From NCBI GenBank assembly GCA_045590395.1, contig JAZNQX010000022.1, positions 1 to 5,363 of the forward strand: a stretch of DNA of 5,363 nt, read 5' to 3'. Numbering within the stretch: position 1 is the first letter of the stretch; every line of letters begins with the position of its first letter. The DNA comes from SIG607 sp045590395 (lineage in GTDB: Bacteria; Bacillota; Clostridia; Oscillospirales; Acutalibacteraceae). A program made the position numbers and the translations under genes. Shown one piece after another: positions 1-5,363 of the stretch. Below the pieces are notes generated by a model, which was given only the letters and a program-made list of their open reading frames with translations, was not told the DNA's origin and ran no database searches.

Positions 1-115
1 TGGTATTAAGGACTGGAACGGTGTTAAAGGCAGACTCAGGGACGGTATGTCACGGTTTATAAGAGAAAGAACGGGACGCGGCCCGATGATAGTACCCATC
101 GTAATGGAAATGTAA
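1..115 (+). CDS. rnj: Ribonuclease J, C-terminal end only (partial)
   Basis: Only the last 37 codons are present, in the frame starting at base 2 and ending at the TAA at 113-115; the rest lies left of the window. The peptide begins GIKDWNGVKGRLRDG and ends RGPMIVPIVMEM. The arrangement of a basic helix, an (F/Y)(I/L)xE(R/K)T segment and a terminal PM(I/V)xP(I/V)(I/V)ME is what I recognise as the C-terminal end of RNase J1/J2, in the small domain that follows the metallo-beta-lactamase and beta-CASP domains. RNase J is a 5'-3' exo/endoribonuclease of mRNA turnover and rRNA maturation in Firmicutes. No catalytic residue lies in the visible part, so activity cannot be judged. It sits 16 nt before rplI with no terminator between them. 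In many Firmicutes the gene just before rplI is instead gdpP, a cyclic-di-AMP phosphodiesterase. The tail reads as RNase J rather than a DHH/DHHA1 protein, but the call rests on a short segment. Confidence 0.82.
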   Translation, partial: GIKDWNGVKGRLRDGMSRFIRERTGRGPMIVPIVMEM

Positions 116-131
116 AGAAAGGAAGAGACAA

Positions 132-572
132 ATGAAGGTTATTTTAACAGAGGATGTTAAGGGACAGGGCAAAAAAGGTCAGCTTGTAAACGTTTCTGAC
201 GGATATGCCCGTAATTTCCTTTTTCCGAAAAATCTTGCCGTAGAAGCTGATTCTGCGGCACTAAGTGAGCTTAAAAACCGCGAAGCTGCGGCAGCTCATC
301 ACAAGCAGGAGGAGATTGACGCCGCTAAGGCTCTGGCCCAAAAACTTAATGGTGAAAAAATTGTTATCCATGCCAAAGCAGGCGGACAGGGTAAGCTTTT
401 CGGTGCCGTAACCTCAAAGGAAATAGCAGCAGAAATAAATAATAAATTCGGCGTTGCTATTGATAAAAAGAAAATGAATGTTGCCGACATTAAAAACTTC
501 GGCGAATATACAGCAGAAATCAAGCTTTATGTAGGCATTACCGCAAAAATAACTGTATCGGTAGAGGAATAA
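132..572 (+). CDS. rplI: 50S ribosomal protein bL9
   Basis: This 146-residue protein is close to the usual bL9 length of about 148-150. Bacterial L9 binds 23S rRNA near the base of the L1 stalk and reaches across the ribosome surface, helping to maintain reading-frame fidelity. The N-terminal rRNA-binding domain (about 1-45) opens MKVILTEDVKGQGKKG and carries the family signature GYARNFLFPKNLAVEA at 24-39. A long alanine- and charge-rich helix (about 41-75) links it to the C-terminal domain (about 76-146), which contains GKLFGAVTSKEIA at 88-100. The start is firm: AAAGGA at 118-123 lies 8 nt upstream and the methionine begins the conserved N-terminus. The gene ends 4 nt before dnaB, and dnaB's Shine-Dalgarno lies inside its last codons, which favours translational coupling. 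Nothing is truncated or unusual. Confidence 0.99.
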   Translation: MKVILTEDVKGQGKKGQLVNVSDGYARNFLFPKNLAVEADSAALSELKNREAAAAHHKQEEIDAAKALAQKLNGEKIVIHAKAGGQGKLFGAVTSKEIAAEINNKFGVAIDKKKMNVADIKNFGEYTAEIKLYVGITAKITVSVEE

Positions 573-576
573 TATT

Positions 577-1950
577 ATGGCTGACGAAAGACAGATTCTT
601 GATATTGACGGTGCAGGTCTGCCTTATGATTTTGAGGCGGAGCAGGGTGTTCTTGCGTCAATTTTGGTTGACCCTAACTGTATCAGCGATGTTATAACCC
701 ATCTTAAAGAGGATTATTTCTATATTCCCAATCATAAGGTGATTTTTCGCACCTTATCAGATATGTCAAACGACAATATTAAAATTGACTTTATTGTACT
801 GCTTGACAGACTGAGGAAAGAGGGACTTTACGATAAAGCAGGCGGCAAGGCTTATCTTACCGACCTTATTCAGAGTGAAGCCTCCAGCGCTAATGTTATG
901 ACCTATGTGGGAATAGTAAGAGAGCGCTATTATGCAAGAGCCCTTATAGTTGCTTCCCGCAATATCATAAATGATGCTACTGAAAATGTAATGGATGCAG
1001 GAAAGCTTCTTGAAAAGGCGGAACAGCAGATTTATTCAATAAGAGAAGGCAGAAGTATACAGGGTCTTGAGCATATTAAGGGCGTTATTGAAAACGAAAC
1101 CTTTGAGCGCCTTATGAAGATGAGCAATCCCGAAACAAGAGATGACTATATCGGTATTCCTACAGGCATTAGCGGTCTTGATAAAAAGATTACAGGACTT
1201 AATAAATCCGACCTTATTATTCTTGGTGCCCGTCCTGGTATGGGCAAAACCTCTTTTGCCCTTAATATTGCCCGTAATGTAGCGGTAAACGCAGGTAAAA
1301 GGGTAGCTATTTTCTCTCTTGAAATGTCAAGAGACCAGCTTGCTCAGCGTCTGCTTTCCAGCGAGGCGGCTATTAAGAGCGAGAAACTTCGTACAGGTGA
1401 GCTTGACCCTGACGAGTGGACAAGACTTGGTGATGCGGCGGCGCATCTCAGAAATGCCGAAATTTACCTTGATGAGTCCTCTAACATAACCGTTCCTGAA
1501 ATGAAGGCAAAGCTTAGACGTATGGGTAACGTTGGACTTGTTGTAGTGGACTACTTAGGTCTTATGCATTCAGCACGTCAGATAGATAATCGCGTTCAAG
1601 AGATTTCGGATATTACAAGAAGTCTTAAAATAATGGCAAAGGAACTTATGGTACCCATAATCGTCTGCGCTCAGCTTTCCCGTGGTACCGAATCAAAGGG
1701 AAGCTCACACAGACCCGGTCTTGCTGACCTTAGAGATTCAGGCTCAATAGAGCAGGATGCAGATATCGTTTTGTTCCTTTACCGTGAAAAATATTACGAT
1801 AACGAGAAAAAAGACGGTGAAGAAAAGGGTGACCCCAATAAAGCAGAGTGTATTGTTGCTAAAAACAGACACGGTGAAATCGGTACTGTTGAGCTTTATT
1901 GGGACGGCAGATACACACGTTTCACTTCACCTGCGGGGTTTGACGAATGA
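577..1950 (+). CDS. dnaB: Replicative DNA helicase DnaB (DnaC in Bacillus naming)
   Basis: This 457-residue protein has the full two-domain plan of the hexameric helicase that unwinds the replication fork with 5'-3' polarity and recruits primase. The N-terminal helical domain (about 14-115) includes PYDFEAEQGVLASIL. A linker helix follows, then the RecA-like motor. Motor motifs seen are Walker A GARPGMGKTS (217-226, Lys224), SLEM with catalytic Glu249, Walker B LVVVDYLGL (321-329, Asp325), the QLSRG motif (366-370) and the DNA-binding/H4 stretch from PGLADLRDSGSIEQDADIVLF to about 400. AKNRHGEIGTVEL (428-440) carries the family's trans-acting Lys429 and Arg431. A Lys/Glu-rich loop (about 408-420) looks a little longer than in many homologues. 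AGAGGA at 563-568, inside the end of rplI, is 8 nt from the ATG. The stop overlaps the tilS start as ATGA. I see no intein and no frameshift. The residue roles come from family knowledge. Confidence 0.99.
   Translation: MADERQILDIDGAGLPYDFEAEQGVLASILVDPNCISDVITHLKEDYFYIPNHKVIFRTLSDMSNDNIKIDFIVLLDRLRKEGLYDKAGGKAYLTDLIQSEASSANVMTYVGIVRERYYARALIVASRNIINDATENVMDAGKLLEKAEQQIYSIREGRSIQGLEHIKGVIENETFERLMKMSNPETRDDYIGIPTGISGLDKKITGLNKSDLIILGARPGMGKTSFALNIARNVAVNAGKRVAIFSLEMSRDQLAQRLLSSEAAIKSEKLRTGELDPDEWTRLGDAAAHLRNAEIYLDESSNITVPEMKAKLRRMGNVGLVVVDYLGLMHSARQIDNRVQEISDITRSLKIMAKELMVPIIVCAQLSRGTESKGSSHRPGLADLRDSGSIEQDADIVLFLYREKYYDNEKKDGEEKGDPNKAECIVAKNRHGEIGTVELYWDGRYTRFTSPAGFDE
1935..1950 (+). promoter_or_regulatory. 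Weak tilS ribosome-binding site and ATGA stop-start overlap
   Basis: The tilS ATG (1947-1949) shares bases with the dnaB TGA (1948-1950). The only purine-rich match upstream is GGGG at 1935-1938, 8 nt before the ATG, clearly weaker than the sites of its neighbours. This suggests that tilS is translated largely by ribosomes finishing dnaB and reinitiating. That is inference from spacing, though ATGA overlaps are well known to support it. Confidence 0.6.
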
Positions 1951-3242
1951 TAGATGTTATCTCTGCTATTCGTGCCTTTAAGTTTAAGGAAAACGAAAAA
2001 CACATAACCGTTGCCCTTTCAGGCGGTGCCGATTCTATGGCACTGCTTACCGGCCTTGATATGCTAAAAGATGAGCTTGGAATAACTATCAGTGCACTGC
2101 ATTTAAACCACTGTCTGAGAGGGGATGAGGCACTTCGTGATGAGTCTTTTGTTAAGGAACAATGCAAAATCCGAAACATTCCCATTATTTGTAAACGGGT
2201 TGATGTAGCGGCTGAGTCCGAAAAAACGGGAGAAAGTGTTGAGCTTGCCGCAAGAAAGGTAAGATATGCCTTTTTTGAGGAAAACAGAGGCGATGCGGTA
2301 GCAACTGCCCATACTAATGATGACAATATAGAAACCGTGCTTTACCGACTTACTCGTTCAACGGGTATCGACGGGCTTTGCGGTATACCTGCAAGGAGAG
2401 ATTTTTATATCCGCCCCTTGCTTTGCTGTGAAAGGCAGGATATTGAGGCATTCTTAAAAGAGTACAATATACCATTTGTAACCGACTCTACTAATCTTTA
2501 TGATGAGTATACAAGAAATCGTATCCGTCATAAGATAATTCCTGTTTTAAGGGAGTTCAACCCTTCTCTTAGCAGTTCTTTTACAGAAACGCTTAGCCTT
2601 ATAAATAGTGATAGCGACTATTTAAATACTGTAGCAAACGAGGAATTCTATAAAAGATACAGTGACGGAAAGCTTAATATTGAAGGTTTTGAAAATCTGC
2701 ATAAAGCCATAGCCTCACGGGTTATAGAAAGGTTTTTGTCAGAAAATGAGAGCGACAATAATTACTCTATAAACGGTGTTATGGAAATAGCCCTTAAAAA
2801 AAGCGGCAGATTTCAAATTAAGGGCGGCAAAATGGTAAAAGCCGCAAAGGGTTCACTTTTTTTTGAGGAAACAAATAAGGATATCCGTTTTGAAACCAAG
2901 ATAAAAAAAGAGAGCGTAGAATTAATAAAAAACAACGGAAAAATTAATAATTTGTTATTAAAAAATTCCATTGACTGTGATAAAATCGTAGGTAAGCTGA
3001 CTGTAAGAACCAAAAAAGCAGGGGACAGCATTACGTTTTCTCACAGAAAGGTCTCGAAATCACTTAATAAGTGGATGAATGAAGAAGCAGTAGACACTTT
3101 TATTCGAAACATACTTCCCGTAATTTCCGATGAACAGGGAGTTGTCTGGGTGTATGGCGGCGGAGTGGACGCCAGAGTGTGTCCTGATGAAAACACAAAA
3201 TATGTGTACCGTGTCTTATCCAAAAAACATGGGGGAAAATAA
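1947..3242 (+). CDS. tilS: tRNA(Ile)-lysidine synthetase TilS
   Basis: This 431-residue N-type ATP pyrophosphatase ligates lysine to C34 of the CAU-anticodon tRNA(Ile), so that it reads AUA and is charged with isoleucine. The enzyme is cytosolic and usually essential. The N-terminal catalytic domain holds the PP-loop SGGADS (25-30), HLNHCLRGDEALRDESFV (52-69), the AHTNDDNIETVLYRLTRSTG block (121-140), CGIPAR and RPLL (145-159), TDSTN (179-183) and YTRNRIRHKIIP (188-199). A poorly conserved helical middle (about 205-310) follows. The TilS C-terminal domain (about 345-425) includes LTVRTKKAGD, a basic SHRKVSKSLNKWMNEE segment and PVISDEQGVVWVYGGGVDAR. Length and domain order fit long bacterial TilS. 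The start is the ATG overlapping the dnaB stop; it gives the normal short leader before the PP-loop. The 3' half is more A/T-rich than its neighbours, with several homopolymer runs. Confidence 0.97.
   Translation: MIDVISAIRAFKFKENEKHITVALSGGADSMALLTGLDMLKDELGITISALHLNHCLRGDEALRDESFVKEQCKIRNIPIICKRVDVAAESEKTGESVELAARKVRYAFFEENRGDAVATAHTNDDNIETVLYRLTRSTGIDGLCGIPARRDFYIRPLLCCERQDIEAFLKEYNIPFVTDSTNLYDEYTRNRIRHKIIPVLREFNPSLSSSFTETLSLINSDSDYLNTVANEEFYKRYSDGKLNIEGFENLHKAIASRVIERFLSENESDNNYSINGVMEIALKKSGRFQIKGGKMVKAAKGSLFFEETNKDIRFETKIKKESVELIKNNGKINNLLLKNSIDCDKIVGKLTVRTKKAGDSITFSHRKVSKSLNKWMNEEAVDTFIRNILPVISDEQGVVWVYGGGVDARVCPDENTKYVYRVLSKKHGGK
2937..2969 (+). repeat. A/T-rich imperfect inverted repeat inside tilS
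   Basis: TTAATAA (2944-2950) and TTATTAA (2955-2961) are perfect reverse complements around the 4-nt loop TTTG. Outside them, GGAA (2937-2940) pairs with TTCC (2966-2969) across an AAA/AAAA internal loop. The stem is nearly all A-U and would be weak in RNA. It lies in the variable linker just before the TilS C-terminal domain. No T-run follows it, so it is not a typical terminator. It may simply be chance in A/T-rich DNA. Confidence 0.4.
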
Positions 3243-3246
3243 AATG
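3231..3246 (+). promoter_or_regulatory. hpt ribosome-binding site that fixes the start
   Basis: GGGGGA at 3231-3236 lies 7 nt before the ATG at 3244, inside the last codons of tilS. A second in-frame ATG at 3250 would sit 13 nt away, which is less favourable. An upstream in-frame ATG at 3130 lies deep inside tilS and would add 38 residues unlike any phosphoribosyltransferase. The site therefore supports 3244 as the start. Confidence 0.8.
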
Positions 3247-3783
3247 CCAATGAAAGACGATATTAAGGAAGTTCTTGTAAGCGCAGAGGAAATTAAAGAA
3301 ATCTGCAAAAACTTGGGCAAACAGATAACAGAGGATTATAAGGATAAAAACCTGCTTCTTGTAGGCGTACTTCGCGGCTCTGTGGCATTTATAGCCGATC
3401 TTATGAAAGAAATTGATTTATTTTGTGAGGTTGACTTTCTTGCTATTTCTACATACCACGGTGTTAAAAGTACCGGTGAAATTAAATGGAAAAAGCACCT
3501 TGATACCGAGGTTAAGGATTACGATGTGCTTATAGTTGAGGATATTGTTGATTCTGGCTTTTCGCTGTCGCAGCTTACCAAAATACTTATTGACCGTGGT
3601 GCAAAAAGCGTTAAAACCTGCACTCTGCTTGATAAGCCCGATGGCAGAACTGTTGAGTTCCTGCCTGATTATGTTGGCAAAAAAGTTCCAGATGCCTTTG
3701 TTGTAGGCTACGGACTTGATTATAACGAAAGATACAGAAATTTACCCTTTGTGGGAATACTTGACCCCAAGGTTTACAGCTAA
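3244..3783 (+). CDS. hpt: Hypoxanthine phosphoribosyltransferase
   Basis: This 179-residue type I phosphoribosyltransferase matches the usual bacterial size of about 175-185. It joins PRPP with hypoxanthine, and in many homologues guanine, to give IMP or GMP in purine salvage in the cytosol. Visible motifs are the LRGS loop (43-46) that contacts pyrophosphate, the flexible STYHG loop (69-73), and the PRPP-binding signature VLIVEDIVDSGFSL (95-108) with the acidic pair Glu99-Asp100. Also present are LLDKPDGR (128-135), whose Lys131 contacts the base, and PDAFVVGYGLDYNERYRNLPFVGIL (149-173), which ends the active site. The start at 3244 is set by its Shine-Dalgarno and by homologue length; an open frame reaching back to 3130 is tilS in another phase. 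The gap to tilS is 1 nt, which implies coupling. The tilS-hpt-ftsH order is widely kept in Firmicutes. Base preference, hypoxanthine only or also guanine, cannot be read with confidence. Confidence 0.97.
   Translation: MPMKDDIKEVLVSAEEIKEICKNLGKQITEDYKDKNLLLVGVLRGSVAFIADLMKEIDLFCEVDFLAISTYHGVKSTGEIKWKKHLDTEVKDYDVLIVEDIVDSGFSLSQLTKILIDRGAKSVKTCTLLDKPDGRTVEFLPDYVGKKVPDAFVVGYGLDYNERYRNLPFVGILDPKVYS
3698..3726 (+). promoter_or_regulatory. Possible weak sigma-A-like promoter for ftsH inside hpt
   Basis: TTGTTG (3698-3703) and TATAAC (3721-3726) are separated by exactly 17 nt and end about 75 nt before the ftsH start. The -10 matches five of six consensus bases but the -35 only three of six. These bases encode the conserved VVGYGLDYNE of hypoxanthine phosphoribosyltransferase, so protein conservation alone could explain the match. 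In B. subtilis ftsH can be expressed from its own promoter, which is the only reason to list this site. Confidence 0.2.
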
Positions 3784-3785
3784 AG

Positions 3786-3804
3786 AAAGGATGTGCGTCT
3801 GTTG
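3786..3804 (+). promoter_or_regulatory. ftsH extended Shine-Dalgarno with TTG start
   Basis: AAAGGATGTG at 3786-3795 matches nine of ten bases of AAAGGAGGTG, the complement of the 16S rRNA 3' end, and lies 6 nt before the TTG at 3802-3804. The other in-frame candidate, GTG at 3793, overlaps this site and is too close to it. There is no ATG in the ftsH frame before residue 20, which lies within the first membrane segment. TTG is therefore the best start. Confidence 0.85.
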
Positions 3805-5363
3805 AATAAAAACATCAGAAAGGTATTGCTTTATATAGGAATTCCCGTAATTCTTATTATGTCAATAGCCTCTGTTTCGTTGTTCGGACAAACAAAAGAA
3901 AACACTACTTATTACGACATTATAACAAAAATACAAAATGGTGAGGTTTCGTCTTATACTTTAAACCTTTATAACGGCGACCTTTCTTATGTTACAAGGG
4001 CAGACTCTAAAAAGCACAGCTACACCATAGCTGACCCTTACATTTTCTATGAAGATGTAAATGAGGCTGTTATGAAATACAATGCCGAAAACCCGGAAAC
4101 GCCCATTAAGATGGACTATAAAAGCGGTGAGGGCGTTGCTTGGCTTTCACAGCTTATGCCTACAGTTTTACTTGTAATTGTTATGGTAGCTATCGGTTTC
4201 TTCTTTATGAAACGGATGAGCGCTTCAATGGGCGCTGACAAGTCGCTTCAGTTCGGTAAGGCAAAGCCTAAAAAGGAAACCAACCGCAAAACCACCTTTG
4301 CTGATGTTGCCGGTGCCGATGAAGAAAAGGAAGAAATGGTGGAAATTGTTGACTTCCTTAAAGACCATAAAAAGTTCGACGAGCTTGGTGCCCGTATACC
4401 TAAGGGTGTACTTCTTGTGGGCCCTCCCGGTACAGGTAAAACCTTACTTGCCCGCGCTGTTGCCGGTGAGGCAGGGGTACCCTTTTTCAGCATTTCGGGT
4501 TCTGACTTTGTTGAAATGTTTGTTGGTGTTGGCGCATCCCGTGTTAGAGATTTATTCGAGGAAGCAAAGAAAAAGGCACCTTCAATTATATTTATAGACG
4601 AAATTGACGCAGTTGGTCGTCAGCGTGGTGCCGGTCTTGGCGGCGGACACGACGAAAGAGAACAGACCTTAAACCAACTTCTTGTTGAAATGGACGGCTT
4701 TGGTGCTAATGTGGGTGTTATAGTTATGGCGGCAACCAACCGCCCCGATATACTGGATAAAGCTCTGCTTCGTCCCGGTCGTTTTGATAGGCAGATAACC
4801 GTAAACTACCCCGATATAAAGGGCAGAGAGGAAATTTTAAAGGTACACTCCCGCGGTAAGCCCTTAGGCCCTGATGTTAACCTTAAAACCATTGCTGCTT
4901 CTACTGCAGGCTTTACGGGTGCTGACCTTGAAAACCTTTTAAATGAAGCAGCACTTCTTGCTGTAAGGCGCAGAAAAAAGGCTATCACTCAGCCTGAAAT
5001 TGAGGAAGCTACCATTAAGGTTGTTATGGGTGCCGAGAAGAAATCCCACGTTATAAAGGATAAGGATAAGATGATTACCTCTTATCATGAGGCAGGTCAC
5101 GCTATTGTTTCCTACTTCCTGCCCACTCAGGACCCTGTTCATCAGATTTCAATTATCCCCAGAGGTATGGCAGGCGGCTACACAATGTCTCTTCCTTCGG
5201 AAGACAGAAGCTACCGTTCAAAGCAGGATATGCTTAACGATATTGTGGTTCTTCTCGGCGGCCGTGTTGCTGAGGCTGTTGTTCTCGGTGATATTTCAAC
5301 AGGAGCCTCCAACGATATTGAAAGAGCAACGGAAATTGCAAGAAATATGGTAACAAAGTACGG
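3802..5363 (+). CDS. ftsH: ATP-dependent zinc metalloprotease FtsH (C-terminus beyond window)
   Basis: 520 codons are visible, starting at TTG; the C-terminal part of this usually 600-700-residue protein lies right of the window. FtsH is a membrane-anchored hexameric AAA+ protease that extracts and degrades damaged membrane proteins and unstable regulators. In order: a short basic N-terminus, TM1 (about 8-28), an extracytoplasmic domain (about 29-115), TM2 (about 117-136), a basic linker, then the AAA+ module. The module shows Walker A GPPGTGKT (207-214), pore loop MFVG (239-242), Walker B IIFIDEID (262-269), sensor-1 Asn313 in AATNRPD, and arginine fingers Arg324 and Arg327 in LLRPGRFD. The protease domain carries the zinc site HEAGH (429-433: His429, Glu430, His433) and the third-ligand region STGASND with Asp505. 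All catalytic elements are intact. The gene lies 18 nt after hpt. Residue roles come from family knowledge; the start comes from the Shine-Dalgarno. Confidence 0.98.
   Translation, partial: MNKNIRKVLLYIGIPVILIMSIASVSLFGQTKENTTYYDIITKIQNGEVSSYTLNLYNGDLSYVTRADSKKHSYTIADPYIFYEDVNEAVMKYNAENPETPIKMDYKSGEGVAWLSQLMPTVLLVIVMVAIGFFFMKRMSASMGADKSLQFGKAKPKKETNRKTTFADVAGADEEKEEMVEIVDFLKDHKKFDELGARIPKGVLLVGPPGTGKTLLARAVAGEAGVPFFSISGSDFVEMFVGVGASRVRDLFEEAKKKAPSIIFIDEIDAVGRQRGAGLGGGHDEREQTLNQLLVEMDGFGANVGVIVMAATNRPDILDKALLRPGRFDRQITVNYPDIKGREEILKVHSRGKPLGPDVNLKTIAASTAGFTGADLENLLNEAALLAVRRRKKAITQPEIEEATIKVVMGAEKKSHVIKDKDKMITSYHEAGHAIVSYFLPTQDPVHQISIIPRGMAGGYTMSLPSEDRSYRSKQDMLNDIVVLLGGRVAEAVVLGDISTGASNDIERATEIARNMVTKY

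Noticed and set aside
58..63. TATAAG as a possible -10 box for rplI
   Set aside because: No -35-like sequence is found about 17 nt upstream, and it lies within the conserved RNase J tail.
1922..2326. 134-residue open frame on the minus strand across the start of tilS
   Set aside because: It lies antisense to a clearly conserved TilS catalytic domain, is low-complexity and Ser-rich as expected for an antisense shadow, and shows no recognisable domain.
2952..2987. TTGTTA and TGTGATAAAAT as a possible promoter upstream of hpt
   Set aside because: The spacing between plausible -35 and -10 elements is about 22 nt, too long, and A/T-rich sequence here gives many chance matches.
3130..3243. Upstream extension of the hpt frame to the ATG at 3130
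   Set aside because: It overlaps tilS by 113 nt, its 38 residues resemble no phosphoribosyltransferase N-terminus, and the ATG at 3244 has a well-spaced GGGGGA site and gives the usual 179-residue length.
4298..4597. 99-residue + strand frame and an overlapping minus-strand frame (4248-4493)
   Set aside because: Both lie within the highly conserved AAA+ domain of ftsH and are explained as shadows of its codon bias.
5065..5086. Inverted repeat GATAAG / CTTATC with a 10-nt spacer in ftsH
   Set aside because: It is only 6 bp, lies within conserved protease-domain coding sequence, and is likely to occur by chance.
5087..5353. 88-residue + strand frame near the right edge
   Set aside because: It overlaps the HEAGH protease region of ftsH in another frame; no start signal or family match is apparent.
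1..5363. A hidden novel system (defence, mobile or RNA element)
   Set aside because: Coding genes of known core families fill the window except for gaps under 20 nt; no repeats, att sites, transposase fragments, tRNA or structured intergenic RNA could be seen.

Overview
The window is a dense block of housekeeping genes, all on the + strand, from what looks like a low-to-moderate GC Gram-positive bacterium. Class Clostridia, possibly the Ruminococcaceae/Oscillospirales side, is my best guess. The guess rests on the gene order (tilS-hpt-ftsH and rplI-dnaB are classic Firmicutes neighbours), on strong purine-rich Shine-Dalgarno sequences, on a TTG start, and on clostridial-style variants in DnaB (KNRHG) and TilS. 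The taxonomic placement is inference.

Layout from left to right: the last 37 codons of a ribonuclease J gene (1-115); rplI, ribosomal protein bL9 (132-572); dnaB, the replicative helicase (577-1950); tilS, tRNA(Ile) lysidine synthetase (1947-3242); hpt, hypoxanthine phosphoribosyltransferase (3244-3783); and ftsH, the membrane AAA+ zinc protease (3802 to the window edge, 520 codons seen, C-terminus missing). Gaps between genes are 16, 4, -4, 1 and 18 nt. No terminator and no convincing intergenic promoter is visible, so the genes are probably read as one transcript or a few overlapping ones. There is no gene-free stretch over 20 nt.

The genes serve core information processing: RNA decay (RNase J), translation (bL9), replication fork unwinding (DnaB), decoding of AUA codons (TilS), purine salvage (Hpt) and membrane protein quality control (FtsH). 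In Bacillus subtilis, TilS and HprT have been reported to act together on ftsH expression, so the tilS-hpt-ftsH order may be more than a convenience.

Two points matter for annotation. The ftsH gene starts at a TTG behind a near-perfect Shine-Dalgarno, so ATG-only gene finding misses it. The hpt frame is open 114 nt upstream of its true start, so a longest-ORF rule would give a false 38-residue extension. I saw no mobile element, CRISPR array, RNA gene or defence system. The window looks like ordinary core genome, and the findings below are minor.
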